This document shows, piece after piece, positions 14,652-24,200 of a DNA stretch of 59,714 nucleotides. The DNA is from an uncultured Clostridia bacterium. Lineage in GTDB: Bacteria > Bacillota > Clostridia > Oscillospirales > Ruminococcaceae. A model generated the notes under the pieces. It ran no database searches and was not told the DNA's origin. It worked only from the letters and a program-made list of their open reading frames with translations. Position numbers and translations under genes: made by a program. Location: contig CALXGT010000026.1 of the NCBI GenBank assembly GCA_944387915.1, positions 1-59,714 of the forward strand. The letters run 5' to 3'. Positions within the stretch are counted from its first letter, which is position 1. Each line of letters starts with the position of its first letter.

Positions 14652-15581
14652 ATGTTCTTTTTTGTTGCAGGCATCGCTGTTGCCGTCATCTTATTTGTCA
14701 TTTTGGGGTTTCAAAAAACCGAAACCGGAATCCGCTTCGGTCTTTCCAAAAAGCAGGCGATCAGTCTTTTGGGACTGGTGATCTGCGCCGGAAGCTGCTT
14801 TGTTTCGGTCCCTACGGGGCACACCGGTATTTTAACCACCTTCGGAAAAATCGAAAACGCTACATTGGAGGCGGGCGTCCACTTTAAGCTTCCTTATCAA
14901 AAGGTGGTGGTCATGGACAACCGGGCGCAAAAGGCCAGTATCGATATGATGTGCTTTTCTTCGGATATCCAGGAGGTCTCCATCTCCTATTCGATGAACT
15001 ACCAGATCCGAAAGGAAAACGCCCAGGACATCTACAAAGCCATCGGCGCCAATTACTATGAAGTGATCATGGAACCGCGAATCCAAGAAGCGGTCAAAAG
15101 CGTCTGCGCCCAATATTCCGCCGACAATCTCATCGCCCAGCGCGCCAGCTTAAGCAACGAAATCACCGAGATCCTTACCAAGGAACTGGAGGAATACAAC
15201 ATCATTGTATTAAATACCGCGATCGAAAACATGGATTTTTCCGACGTCTTTACCGATGCGGTAGAGGCAAAACAAGTGGCGGAACAGGAAAAGCTCAAAG
15301 CCTCTATTGAGCAGGAACAGTTGAACATCGAAGCCTCCGCCGCGGCAGAACGGGAAGTCATCGCCGCCGAAGCGGAAGCTGAAGTAACCCGAATTCAGGC
15401 GGAAGTCGCCCAGTACGCCGGTGAACGAGAAGCGGAAATGAACCGGAAACTGGCGGAAAGTTTGACGGAAGAATTGGTGGAGTATTACTACGCCAATAAA
15501 TGGGACGGCGCTCTCCCCAAAATCGTAGGTTCCGATACGGTGTTGCCTATTTTGGAATCCTCCGCTCCCGCCGAGGAATAG
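14652..15581 (+). CDS. SPFH/band 7 membrane protein
   Basis: Encodes 309 aa from ATG 14652, 8 bp after AAAGGGG. Two N-terminal hydrophobic segments (about 1-20 and 37-55) are followed by an SPFH domain starting VPTGHTGILTTFGKIENATLEAG and running to about residue 215. A long Ala/Glu-rich coiled coil (EQEKLKASIEQEQLNIEASA) covers about 215-280. Proteins of this class oligomerise in membrane microdomains and are related to prohibitin and HflK/HflC. No NfeD or protease partner lies beside it. It is monocistronic, ending at a strong terminator. Confidence 0.85.
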   Translation: MFFFVAGIAVAVILFVILGFQKTETGIRFGLSKKQAISLLGLVICAGSCFVSVPTGHTGILTTFGKIENATLEAGVHFKLPYQKVVVMDNRAQKASIDMMCFSSDIQEVSISYSMNYQIRKENAQDIYKAIGANYYEVIMEPRIQEAVKSVCAQYSADNLIAQRASLSNEITEILTKELEEYNIIVLNTAIENMDFSDVFTDAVEAKQVAEQEKLKASIEQEQLNIEASAAAEREVIAAEAEAEVTRIQAEVAQYAGEREAEMNRKLAESLTEELVEYYYANKWDGALPKIVGSDTVLPILESSAPAEE

Positions 15582-15586
15582 CTTTA

Positions 15587-15617
15587 AAAAGCGGACAAAT
15601 GTCCGCTTTTTATTTTT
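15587..15617 (+). terminator. Terminator of the SPFH gene
   Basis: AAAAGCGGAC (15587-15596), loop AAAT, GTCCGCTTTT (15601-15610), followed by a T-rich tract. Confidence 0.9.
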
Positions 15618-15639
15618 TTCTCTTTTTTGAAAAAACCTC

Positions 15640-15696
15640 TTGACAAATGTTGGTTTGGCATGTATTCTTGTATTAAGAACTTAGTACATTAATACA
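15640..15696 (+). promoter_or_regulatory. Promoter and operator of the GntR-ABC operon
   Basis: TTGACA (15640-15645), 17 bp, TATTCT (15663-15668). Immediately downstream, TGTATTAA (15669-15676) and TTAATACA (15689-15696) make a perfect 8-bp inverted repeat over the transcription start. This is the position and kind of dyad used by YtrA-type GntR repressors, so autorepression is likely. Confidence 0.75.
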
Positions 15697-15724
15697 ATAC
15701 AGTTGTTCTTTCGGAGGTGAGAAA

Positions 15725-16093
15725 TTGGAATGGAAACTTGTAGAAGGTCGTCCCATCTGGATCCAGCTCTATGAGCAGCTCGTCTACGCCATTGTTTCCG
15801 GCCGTTATCCATGCGGAAGCCGCTTTCCCAGCGTCAGAGAGCTCGCCTCTCAAGCACAGGTCAATCCCAATACTATGCAGCGGGCATTGAGCCAGCTGGA
15901 CGCGGCGGGATTAACTTATACGCAGCGAACCGACGGGCGAACCGTAACCGAGAACCAAACCGTAATTGAAATCGCCAGAAGGACTCTGGCAAAGGAGGAA
16001 ATCTTCCGTTATTTGAACGGAATGAAAAACCTGGGATATGAAAAAGCCCAGGCAGTTGCTATGTTGGAGGAGGAATTAGCGCATGAAGGATGA
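15725..16093 (+). CDS. GntR family regulator, YtrA type
   Basis: Encodes 122 aa from TTG 15725, 5 bp after GGAGGTGA; no in-frame ATG fits. The winged helix (PIWIQLYEQLVYAIVSGRYPCGSRFPSVRELASQAQVNPNTMQRAL, given in part; about 10-65) is followed by only a short helical tail, typical of YtrA regulators that lack an effector domain of the FadR or HutC kind. It overlaps the ABC ATPase gene by 11 bp, so it should control this exporter. In Bacilli such operons respond to cell-wall antibiotics; that link is by family only. Confidence 0.9.
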   Translation: MEWKLVEGRPIWIQLYEQLVYAIVSGRYPCGSRFPSVRELASQAQVNPNTMQRALSQLDAAGLTYTQRTDGRTVTENQTVIEIARRTLAKEEIFRYLNGMKNLGYEKAQAVAMLEEELAHEG

Positions 16094-16913
16094 AATTATT
16101 TTAGCCTGCAAAGATCTAACGAAGCGTTTTGGCGCCATCTGTGCCCTGGACAATATGGAGTTGCAGCTAAAGAAGGGACGGATTGTGGGGCTTTTGGGGC
16201 CCAACGGATCGGGAAAAACGACGTTGATTAAATTGATTAACGGTCTTTTGTACCCGGATGAAGGACATATCTGGATTGATGGCGTGGAACCCGGCGTTTT
16301 TACCAAAAGCATCGTCAGCTATCTGCCGGACAAAATGTATTTTGCCGATTGGATGAAGGTTAAGGATCTTTTGGAATTTTTTGAAGACTTTTATCTGGAC
16401 TTTGACAAAAACCGGGCGATGGAAATGATCCGCACCTTGTCTATCGATCCGGAGTTAAAGATGAAGAGCCTTTCCAAAGGAACCAAGGAAAAGGTCCAGC
16501 TGGTACTGGTGATGAGCCGAAAGGCCAAACTGTATCTTCTCGACGAACCTATTGCCGGCGTAGACCCTGCCGCAAGAGATTTTATTTTGCATACCGTTTT
16601 AACCAACTACGACCCCGGAAGCACCGTTTTGATCTCCACCCACCTGATTTCCGATGTGGAACGGGTTTTGGACGAAGTGGTGTTTATTAAACAGGGAAAG
16701 AACATTCTCCATGATTCCGTAGACCGAATTCGGGAAAAGACAAATAAATCGGTAGACGTTTTGTTCCGGGAAATGTTTTCTATGATTCCAAAAGCGCAGG
16801 ACGGATTTGTACGGCCCGGTGATCTTCGGTCCGCCGCTCCCGAGCAGGAAGGCAACCATCCGCACCCGGAAAACGAAACGCAAAACACCAATATGGAGGG
16901 AGAAACCAAATGA
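16083..16913 (+). CDS. ABC transporter ATP-binding protein
   Basis: Encodes 276 aa. Walker A is GPNGSGKTT (about 39-47) and Walker B LYLLDEP (about 156-162). The signature segment is unusual, LSKGTKEK instead of LSGGQ, which is common in YtrB/YhcH-like exporters. A low-complexity C-terminal tail (about 235-276) rich in Glu, Asn and Pro is not needed for ATP hydrolysis. The start lies inside the regulator gene and the stop overlaps the permease start by 4 bp (ATGA). It energises export through the following permease; substrate unknown. Confidence 0.9.
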   Translation: MKDEIILACKDLTKRFGAICALDNMELQLKKGRIVGLLGPNGSGKTTLIKLINGLLYPDEGHIWIDGVEPGVFTKSIVSYLPDKMYFADWMKVKDLLEFFEDFYLDFDKNRAMEMIRTLSIDPELKMKSLSKGTKEKVQLVLVMSRKAKLYLLDEPIAGVDPAARDFILHTVLTNYDPGSTVLISTHLISDVERVLDEVVFIKQGKNILHDSVDRIREKTNKSVDVLFREMFSMIPKAQDGFVRPGDLRSAAPEQEGNHPHPENETQNTNMEGETK

Positions 16914-17731
16914 TTGGAAAATTACTGAAATATGAAATGCGGTCGATGAGCCGCCGCTTTCTGCCTGTCTGGGCCGCTTTGCTGGCCACTTCCCTGGTCA
17001 CTGGCTTTCTTTTTACTATTAAAGTCCCTCTTCCCCCGGTGCTGAGAGATATTTTCGGGATGTTGAGTTTTATCCCCCCTATGCTTTTGATCGCTTTGTT
17101 TGTGGCAGTTTTCGTTCTGTCTGTTTTGTATGTGATCCAGGGTTTCTGGAAAGGGCTTTTAGGAGAAGAAGGATATTTGATGTTTACCCTTCCAGTATCT
17201 CCTCATCATCTGTTAATCAGTAAAGGGTTATCTACCTTGATCCTTTTACTTTTCAGCACCATCGTCGGCATCCTTTCCATCCTTTTACTTACCATTCCCT
17301 CGGGTGAAATCACGCTGGGCTCCTTTGTTCGGTTTTTTAGAGAACTGGGGCGGGCATTTGGCCACGACCCAAGAGTCATTCTTCTTATAGTGGAAGTGAT
17401 TCTTCTCATTGTCATCGGATGGCTTTGCAACATCTATTACATCTATTTCGCTATGGCTATTGGCCAGCTTAGCAATAAACACAGAGGGCTTATGGCGGTA
17501 GGCGCTTATTTTGGTATCAACATTATCCTTTCCATCATAATGTCGATTGTTCTCGGACTTTTGTCGGCCTTCCCCGATACCCTTTACATTTTCTCTGATT
17601 ACCTGGTCCAAAATGTATTGGGCGCGTCCAACGCTTTTTTAAGCGGATTGATCGCCTATGAAATTCTGCTGCTGGCTGTTTTTTACGCGGGAACCGCCGC
17701 CATTTTAAAACGGCGCCTCAATTTGGAATAG
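16910..17731 (+). CDS. ABC transporter permease
   Basis: Encodes 273 aa with six likely transmembrane segments: near 20-40, 50-72, 100-125, 145-170, 185-212 and 240-262. MIGKLLKYEMRSMSRRFLPVW is a typical start for ABC-2 exporter permeases. It is translationally coupled to the ATPase gene by ATGA. It probably forms the membrane pore of the GntR-controlled exporter. No substrate-specific motif is visible. Confidence 0.85.
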   Translation: MIGKLLKYEMRSMSRRFLPVWAALLATSLVTGFLFTIKVPLPPVLRDIFGMLSFIPPMLLIALFVAVFVLSVLYVIQGFWKGLLGEEGYLMFTLPVSPHHLLISKGLSTLILLLFSTIVGILSILLLTIPSGEITLGSFVRFFRELGRAFGHDPRVILLIVEVILLIVIGWLCNIYYIYFAMAIGQLSNKHRGLMAVGAYFGINIILSIIMSIVLGLLSAFPDTLYIFSDYLVQNVLGASNAFLSGLIAYEILLLAVFYAGTAAILKRRLNLE

Positions 17732-17740
17732 CCTCTTCGC

Positions 17741-17779
17741 AAAAAAATCCGAAACGGAAAATCCGTTTCGGATTTTTTT
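17741..17779. terminator. Bidirectional terminator between permease and zinc-ribbon genes
   Basis: AAAATCCGAAACGG (17744-17757) and CCGTTTCGGATTTT (17763-17776) form a 14-bp stem, with A7 on the left and T7 on the right, so it works in both directions for the two convergent genes. Confidence 0.9.
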
Positions 17780-17939
17780 ATCTTGAAATTACGTATAGTA
17801 TAAATGGAACGGTTGTCTCTTCCCCGATACGGCGCTTACAAAAAGGACAGATCACCGCATCTTCCGGTATCCTCTTTCCGCATCGCCCGCAAAATTTGGC
17901 TTTCTCCTCCCTATTGCGCCCCTTCTTTTCTTTTTCCAC
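17778..17939 (-). CDS. Small zinc-ribbon protein, 53 aa
   Basis: GTG 17939 follows GGGAGGGA by about 6 bp. After a basic start (MEKEKKGRNREEKAK) the peptide has FCGRCGKRIPEDAVICPFCKRR: two CxxC pairs 12 residues apart, a textbook zinc ribbon, then a short hydrophobic end. It is divergent from the XRE gene over a shared operator region. The stop touches the bidirectional terminator. The function is unknown, but the coupling of conserved motif, start signal, promoter and terminator supports a real gene. Confidence 0.7.
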   Translation of the reverse strand: MEKEKKGRNREEKAKFCGRCGKRIPEDAVICPFCKRRIGEETTVPFILYVISR

Positions 17940-17968
17940 AGCCGTCCCTCCCCGCGAAGTCTGCTTTC

Positions 17969-18023
17969 AAATTATCACATTTTGAGATAATTGTCAATAT
18001 CTCAATTCGAGATAACATATAAT
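17969..18023. promoter_or_regulatory. Divergent promoter region with GAGATA repeats
   Basis: GAGATA occurs at 17984-17989 and 18009-18014, with its complement TATCTC at 17998-18003. Together they form overlapping dyads, GAGATA-N8-TATCTC and ATCTC-AATTC-GAGAT. Leftward, TTGACA (17997-17992), 17 bp, TAATTT (17974-17969) serves the zinc-ribbon gene. Rightward, TATAAT at 18018-18023 serves the XRE gene; its -35 is poor. The repeats are the likely binding sites of the XRE regulator. Confidence 0.65.
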
Positions 18024-18048
18024 AGGGAAAAAGCTTCCGGAGGAAATT

Positions 18049-18297
18049 ATGCGGTTAAAAGATATACGGGAAGATCGGGATGTAACCCAAAAAGAGTTAT
18101 CGGAATATCTCCATATCGGACAAAATACCTATTCCCAATATGAAAACGGCCAGCGAGGTCTTCCCATAGACATATTGATTCAACTGGCCCTCTTTTTTCA
18201 GACTTCCACCGATTATCTTTTAGAGCTTACGGATGAAGAGACGCCTTATCCCCGAACCCAGAAGGCAATGGATACGTTTTTTCGGCATAACGGATAA
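18049..18297 (+). CDS. XRE family helix-turn-helix regulator
   Basis: Encodes 82 aa with GGAGG 5 bp before ATG. Nearly all of it is one HTH domain (MRLKDIREDRDVTQKELSEYLHIGQNTYSQYENGQR, given in part; about 1-60), with a short tail. It probably represses its own promoter and the divergent zinc-ribbon gene through the GAGATA repeats at 17984-18014. Confidence 0.88.
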   Translation: MRLKDIREDRDVTQKELSEYLHIGQNTYSQYENGQRGLPIDILIQLALFFQTSTDYLLELTDEETPYPRTQKAMDTFFRHNG

Positions 18298-18337
18298 AAA
18301 CCAAAGAAAAAACGACGAAAAGTCTCCCTCTTTTCTC

Positions 18338-18366
18338 TTTACAAATTTCTAAAAAACGGGTACAAT
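18338..18366 (+). promoter_or_regulatory. Promoter of the pyr operon
   Basis: TTTACA (18338-18343), 17 bp, TACAAT (18361-18366). Transcription would start near 18373, just before the PyrR-binding hairpin. Confidence 0.75.
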
Positions 18367-18380
18367 AAAGAAAAAGACAA

Positions 18381-18490
18381 CCTTTAATCCGTTCCAGAGA
18401 GTGCGGTAAGGCGGTCCGCTTTGATGGGGAAGCCCATATACCCGAAAGGAAGAAGCCGTGTTGCGCCTTTTCGCGCGGTACGGCTTTTGT
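18381..18490 (+). promoter_or_regulatory. PyrR-dependent attenuator in the pyr leader
   Basis: The segment 18381-18411 has the PyrR-binding loop: ATCCGTTCCAGAGAG inside a stem of CCTT (18381-18384) with AAGG (18408-18411) and CCG with CGG. Downstream, AAGCCGT (18453-18459) and ACGGCTT (18480-18486), with inner GCGC arms and a following TTTT, form the terminator. With UMP bound, PyrR stabilises the first hairpin and favours termination. It immediately precedes pyrR. Confidence 0.85.
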
Positions 18491-18512
18491 TGTGCTCAAA
18501 AAAGGAGATGCT

Positions 18513-19040
18513 ATGATCGAAAAAGCCTTAATTTTAGACGAAAAAGGCATCGACCGGGCGGTAAAACGCATCGCTCATGAGATCATCGAGCGAAACAAAG
18601 GGACCAAAGACGTCTGCCTTGTGGGTGTGCTGAGTAGAGGCGCGCCCTTAGCCGACCGAATCGCCCGACATATTCTTTCCTTCGAGGGGCAGCAGGTCCC
18701 CGTCGGGGTGCTGAACATTGAACAATACCGGGACGACGGCAAAAAGACCAGCGCCGGAGAAACCAGTATCCCCTTTTCCGTCGAAGGAAAACGGGTGGTT
18801 TTGGTGGACGATGTTCTTTTTACCGGAAGAAGCGTCCGCGCCGCGATCGAAGCCATCATCGACCGGGGAAGACCGAAAAAAATCGAGCTTGCGGTCCTGA
18901 TCGACCGGGGTCACCGAGAGCTTCCCATTCGTCCGGATTTTACCGGAAAAAATCTTCCTACCTCAAAGGAAGAAATTGTAAAAGTCTTTTTAAATGAAAC
19001 CGATAAGCAGGAAAAAGTCGTCATTTTATCGAAAGGATGA
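18513..19040 (+). CDS. pyrR: PyrR, pyrimidine operon attenuator/uracil phosphoribosyltransferase
   Basis: Encodes 175 aa from ATG 18513 behind AAAGGAG. The PRPP-binding loop [17 protein letters not shown] is at about 92-108, in a type I phosphoribosyltransferase fold. The Arg-rich RNA-binding surface is consistent with the family. It binds the leader RNA just upstream when UMP is high. It heads a pyrR-pyrC-pyrF-carB operon with 3 bp to pyrC. Confidence 0.95.
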   Translation: MIEKALILDEKGIDRAVKRIAHEIIERNKGTKDVCLVGVLSRGAPLADRIARHILSFEGQQVPVGVLNIEQYRDDGKKTSAGETSIPFSVEGKRVVLVDDVLFTGRSVRAAIEAIIDRGRPKKIELAVLIDRGHRELPIRPDFTGKNLPTSKEEIVKVFLNETDKQEKVVILSKG

Positions 19041-19043
19041 GCT

Positions 19044-20312
19044 ATGCTTTTACTGAAAAACGGAAATGTGATCCGAAAAGGCGGCGTTGCGCCGGAACCT
19101 TTGGATATCCTAATTGCCGACGGGAAGATCCAAAAGATCGGCCGGAATCTGAATGCAGGCTGTAAAGTGTTGGACTTGACGGGAAAAACGGTGTTTCCCG
19201 GGCTGATCGATATGCATGTCCACCTTCGAGACCCGGGACAAACCCACAAGGAGGATATCCTCAGCGGCTGTGAAGCGGCCGCCGCCGGAGGGGTTACCGC
19301 TGTTCTTTGTATGCCCAACACCTCTCCCCCCGCCGATTCCCCCGAGGTGATCTCCTACATTGTGGAAAAAGGGAAAGCCGCCAAAGCGCGGGTCTACCCG
19401 GTGGGCTGTATCACCAAAGGAATGGAAGGCAAGGACCTCACCGACTTTGCATCACTGAAAGCCGCCGGCGCCATCGCCGTCAGTGACGACGGAAAGCCGG
19501 TGGAAAACGCGGCGCTGATGCTAAAGGGCATGGAAACCGCCGCTTCTCTCGGGTTGCTGGTCACCTCCCACTGTGAGGACCTCTCCATTATCGACCACGG
19601 AATCATCCACAAAGGCAAGGTTTCCGAAGCTTTGGGGGTCAAGGGAATGGACCGGGCTTCCGAGGATATTGTTACCGCGAGAGAGATCGCCTTGGCGGAA
19701 AGCCATCATATTCCGGTGCATATCGCCCATGTCAGCACCAAAGCGGCGGTGGATATGATCCGGGACGCGAAAAAGCGAGGCGTCTTGGTGTCGGCGGAAA
19801 CGGCGCCCCATTACTTCTCCCTCACCGAGGACAAGCTGTATTCAAAAGACGCCGATTACCGGATGAATCCTCCCCTTCGGGAAAAGGAAGACGTAAACGC
19901 CGTTTTGCAAGGCGTTTTGGACGGGACACTGGACGCCATCGTTACCGACCATGCGCCCCACACCCCCGAAGAGAAGGCGGATTTCTTAACCGCCCCCAAC
20001 GGGGTCGTGGGTATGGAGACCAGCTTTTCCGCCGCTTACACCTTTTTGGTAGACGCCGGTCTTTGTCCTATCGAAACCCTCATAGACAAAATGAGTACCA
20101 CCCCCGCCCGACTGCTGCATCTTCCCTTGGGAGAATTAAAAGAAGGGAGAGAAGCGGATATCGCGGTGGCGGATCTTTCCGCGAGCGATACTGTGGATCC
20201 AAACCGGCTCCACGGAAAATCCAAAAACGCGGTATTTAAGGGAATGACCTTGAAAGGGAAGATCGTCTGTACCATCTGTCGGGGTCAAATCGTTTATCAA
20301 CAGTTATCTTAA
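19044..20312 (+). CDS. pyrC: Dihydroorotase
   Basis: Encodes 422 aa, the size of class I dihydroorotases. Metal ligands are visible in DMHVHLRDPGQTHKED (about 57-72), with later zinc-binding His in SHCED and IAHVST, and the catalytic Asp in VTDHAPH. It interconverts carbamoyl aspartate and dihydroorotate in pyrimidine synthesis. The start at 19044 follows AAAGGATGA, 3 bp after pyrR. Confidence 0.96.
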   Translation: MLLLKNGNVIRKGGVAPEPLDILIADGKIQKIGRNLNAGCKVLDLTGKTVFPGLIDMHVHLRDPGQTHKEDILSGCEAAAAGGVTAVLCMPNTSPPADSPEVISYIVEKGKAAKARVYPVGCITKGMEGKDLTDFASLKAAGAIAVSDDGKPVENAALMLKGMETAASLGLLVTSHCEDLSIIDHGIIHKGKVSEALGVKGMDRASEDIVTAREIALAESHHIPVHIAHVSTKAAVDMIRDAKKRGVLVSAETAPHYFSLTEDKLYSKDADYRMNPPLREKEDVNAVLQGVLDGTLDAIVTDHAPHTPEEKADFLTAPNGVVGMETSFSAAYTFLVDAGLCPIETLIDKMSTTPARLLHLPLGELKEGREADIAVADLSASDTVDPNRLHGKSKNAVFKGMTLKGKIVCTICRGQIVYQQLS

Positions 20313-20329
20313 CATAAAGGAGAATTTTT

Positions 20330-21250
20330 ATGTCGTTTCATCGCCTTATCGAAAAAATCAAAGAGACCAAAAACCCTACCGTAGTGGGATTAGACCCGCT
20401 TTTTTCCTACCTCCCCGCTTTTTTACGGGAACAGTATATGAAAAACACCGACTCCCCTCTGGAGAGCGCGGCTGCGGCGGTGCTGGAGTTTAATAAGACC
20501 CTCATCGACGCCCTTTGCGACATTGTTCCCGCCGTCAAGCCCCAATGTGCTTACTACGAGTACTACGGCTGGGCGGGTATGAAAACGTTAGAGGAAACTA
20601 TCTCCTATGCCCAGAAAAAAGGAATGTTCGTCATTATCGACGGAAAGCGAAACGACATCGGAAGCACCATGGAAGCCTACGCCGCCGCCCATTTGGGGGA
20701 AAGCGACATTCTCGGTACCACTGCCGAGGCGTTTCATGGCGACGCCCTCACCGTCAACGGGTATTTGGGAAGCGACGGCATTACCCCCTTGCTTTCCTAC
20801 TGCGATCAAAACGACAAAGGAATCTTCGTTTTAGTCAAAACATCCAATCCTTCTTCCGGCGAGCTTCAGGACAAGCAAATCGACGGAAAACCGGTTTACC
20901 AGCTGATGGGCGAGCTTTGTGAACAATGGGGCGCCAAAACCAAAGGGGAGCCTTATAGCGCCGTAGGCGCGGTGGTCGGCGCTACCTATCCCGAAGAGTT
21001 ATCGAAGCTTCGGAAAGCGCTGCCCCACACCTTCTTTTTGGTCCCCGGCTACGGCGCCCAGGGCGGCGGCGCGAAGGACGTCGCCGGCGCATTTGACGAA
21101 AACGGACTGGGCGCCATCGTCAATTCCTCGAGGGGAATCCTTTGCGCCTACAAAAAGGAAGGCTGCGATGAAAAGGACTTTGCCGCAGCCGCCAGACGGG
21201 AAGCCCTTCGGATGAAAGATGACATTGTCAGCGTGATTAACCTGAAATAA
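20330..21250 (+). CDS. pyrF: Orotidine 5'-phosphate decarboxylase, type 2
   Basis: Encodes 306 aa, longer than the 230-aa type 1 enzymes and matching the type 2 subfamily. The catalytic DGKRNDIGSTMEAYA motif is at about 104-118; phosphate-binding VPGYGAQGG is near 239-247. It catalyses the last step to UMP. AAAGGAG precedes the ATG and carB follows after 12 bp. Confidence 0.95.
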   Translation: MSFHRLIEKIKETKNPTVVGLDPLFSYLPAFLREQYMKNTDSPLESAAAAVLEFNKTLIDALCDIVPAVKPQCAYYEYYGWAGMKTLEETISYAQKKGMFVIIDGKRNDIGSTMEAYAAAHLGESDILGTTAEAFHGDALTVNGYLGSDGITPLLSYCDQNDKGIFVLVKTSNPSSGELQDKQIDGKPVYQLMGELCEQWGAKTKGEPYSAVGAVVGATYPEELSKLRKALPHTFFLVPGYGAQGGGAKDVAGAFDENGLGAIVNSSRGILCAYKKEGCDEKDFAAAARREALRMKDDIVSVINLK

Positions 21251-21262
21251 GGAGGAACCATT

Positions 21263-24200
21263 ATGCCTCTTCGCAGCGATATCAAAAAAGTATTAGTGAT
21301 CGGCTCCGGCCCTATTGTCATCGGCCAGGCAGCGGAATTCGACTACGCGGGCACCCAGGCCTGCCGGGCGTTGAAAGAAGAAGGGTTAGAGGTGGTTTTA
21401 ATTAACTCCAACCCCGCTACCATTATGACCGATAAAGCTATGGCAGATCATATCTACATCGAACCGTTGACGCTGGATGTGGTCAAGCGGGTCATTTTAA
21501 AGGAAAAACCCGACAGCATCCTATCCACCTTAGGGGGACAAACCGGTCTAACCCTCTCGATGGAACTGGCAAAAGAAGGATTCTTGGATGCCCATGGCGT
21601 CAAGCTGTTGGGCGCTAATCCGGAAACCATTGACAAAGCGGAGGACCGCCAATCCTTTAAGGACACCATGGAAGCCATCGGCCAGCCCGTTATCCCTTCC
21701 AAGGTGGTCACCACGGTAGAGGACGCCGTCGCCTTTGCCGAGGAGATCAGCTACCCGGTCATCGTGCGCCCCGCCTTTACCTTAGGCGGCACCGGCGGCG
21801 GTATTGCCGAAAACGAGGAGGAGCTTCGGGAGATCGCCCGAAACGGTCTTCGCCTTTCCCCCATCACCCAGGCGCTGATTGAAAAATGTATCTCCGGCTG
21901 GAAAGAGATCGAGTTTGAGGTCATTCGAGACAGCAAAGGCAACGTCATCACCGTCTGCTCTATGGAAAACTTCGACCCGGTAGGCGTCCATACCGGCGAC
22001 AGCATCGTTGTCGCCCCTGCGGTCACCCTTTCCGACAAAGAGTACCAGATGCTGCGGACAGCGGCGTTGGACATCATCTCGGCGCTGAAGGTGGAGGGAG
22101 GCTGCAACTGCCAGTTTGCCCTCTATCCGGAAAGCTTTGAGTACGCGGTAATCGAGGTCAACCCCAGAGTTTCCCGTTCCTCCGCCCTCGCCAGTAAAGC
22201 CACCGGTTACCCCATCGCCAAGGTTGCGGCAAAAATCGCCATCGGCTATACGTTAGACGAGATCAAAAACGCCGTGACCGGCAACACCTATGCCTGCTTC
22301 GAACCGGCGCTGGACTATCTGGTAGTGAAGTTCCCCAAATGGCCCTTCGATAAATTCGTCTACGCCAAACGGACTTTAGGGACCCAAATGAAAGCCACCG
22401 GCGAGGTCATGGCCATCGCCCCCACCTTTGAAGAGGGGATCATGAAAGCGGTTCGGTCGGCGGAGCTGGGACTGACTACCCTTTCTATGCCGGAATTCGC
22501 CGATAAAACCGCCGAGGAGCTTCGTCCCCTTCTCTCCCACATCGACGACCAGCGGATCTTCGTGGTGTATGAGGCGCTGAAAAAAGGGATCTCCATTGAA
22601 GAGATCCACCAGATCACCTGGATCGACGAATGGTTTTTGGGAAAACTTCTCCATCTCGCCAAAGCGGAAGAGGCGTTAATCGGCGCCGATTTGAACGAAG
22701 AGCAACTTCTCGAGTATAAGCGCCTTGGATTCTTGGATTCCACCATTGAAAAACTGACCGGAAGAAAAATTCCGAAGAAAATATACGCCGGGTATAAAAT
22801 GGTCGATACCTGCGCCGCCGAATTCGCGGCGGAGACTCCCTATTTTTACTCCTCCTATGAGTCGGAAAACGAAGCGCTGGAGTTTATCAAGGAAAAAGAC
22901 AGCCACAAAAAGAAGATCATCGTCTTTGGTTCCGGACCCATCCGCATCGGCCAGGGCATCGAGTTTGACTACTGCTCGGTTCACTGTGTCTGGGCGCTGA
23001 AGGAAGAAGGCTGTGAGGCGATTATCGCCAACAACAATCCGGAGACCGTCTCCACTGACTTTGACACCGGCGACCGGCTGTATTTCGATCCCCTGACCCA
23101 GGAGGACGTGGCAAACCTCATTGAAACCGAAAAGCCCGACGGCGTCATTGTCCAGTTTGGCGGACAGACTGCCATCAAGCTGACCAAGTTTTTGGACAAA
23201 ACCGGCGTGCCCATTTTGGGGAGCAGCGCCGACAGCATTGACGAAGCGGAGGACCGGGAGCGATTTGACGCTCTGCTCTCCCGCTGTGACATTCCAAGGC
23301 CCCAGGGCTTTACCGTCTTTACGGTGGAAGAAGCCCTCGACGCCGCTCACCAGCTGTACTATCCGGTGCTGATGCGCCCCTCCTATGTACTGGGCGGTCA
23401 AAATATGATTATCGCCTACTCCGACGATGACATCCGGGAATATATGGCCATCATTAAGCATGCGGGGGAACTGGACAACCCGGTGCTCATTGACAAATAC
23501 CTGATGGGGACCGAGGTAGAGGTCGACGCTATCTCCGACGGGGAGGATTTCCTGATCCCCGGTATTATGGAGCATATCGAGCGAGCCGGCGTCCATTCGG
23601 GCGACTCCATCTCGGTTTATCCATCCCAAAACCTTACATCCCACATTCGCCGCACCCTGGTGGAATACACGGGCAGACTGGCGAAGGCGTTGAAGGTCAA
23701 GGGTATGATTAACATCCAGTACGTCGTCTATAACCACGAAGTTTACGTTATCGAGGTCAATCCCCGTTCCTCCCGGACCGTCCCCTATATCAGTAAGGTC
23801 ACCGGCGTTCCCATGGTGAATCTGGCGACCAAGGTCATTTTGGGCCACAAACTCAAAGACCTGGGCTACGGAACCGGACTGTATCCGGAAAGCGGCTATG
23901 TAGCGGTCAAAGTTCCGGTGTTTAGCTTTTCCAAGCTCAACGACGTGGACACCCACCTTGGGCCGGAGATGAAATCCACCGGCGAGGTATTGGGTATCGC
24001 CAAAACCTTCGACGAAGCGCTGTTAAAAGGCTTAGCGGCTTCGGGAACCACCTTAAAGAAATCCGGCGGCGTTTTGATTACCGTACGGGATTCGGATAAG
24101 GAGGAGGTATTGGAGATCGCCGACCGATTCGCTTCATTGGGCTTTACCCTTTACGCCACCAGCGGCACCGCGTCCAAGCTGAACCGAAACATGATTGCCG

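Noticed and set aside
17804..18022. A 72-codon plus-strand frame between the permease and XRE genes
   Set aside because: It is antisense to the zinc-ribbon gene and enters the XRE operator; it has no ribosome site.
22676..23956. A 426-codon open frame on the minus strand inside carB
   Set aside because: carB is unmistakable on the other strand; the long frame is a by-product of its codon bias and has no recognisable domain.
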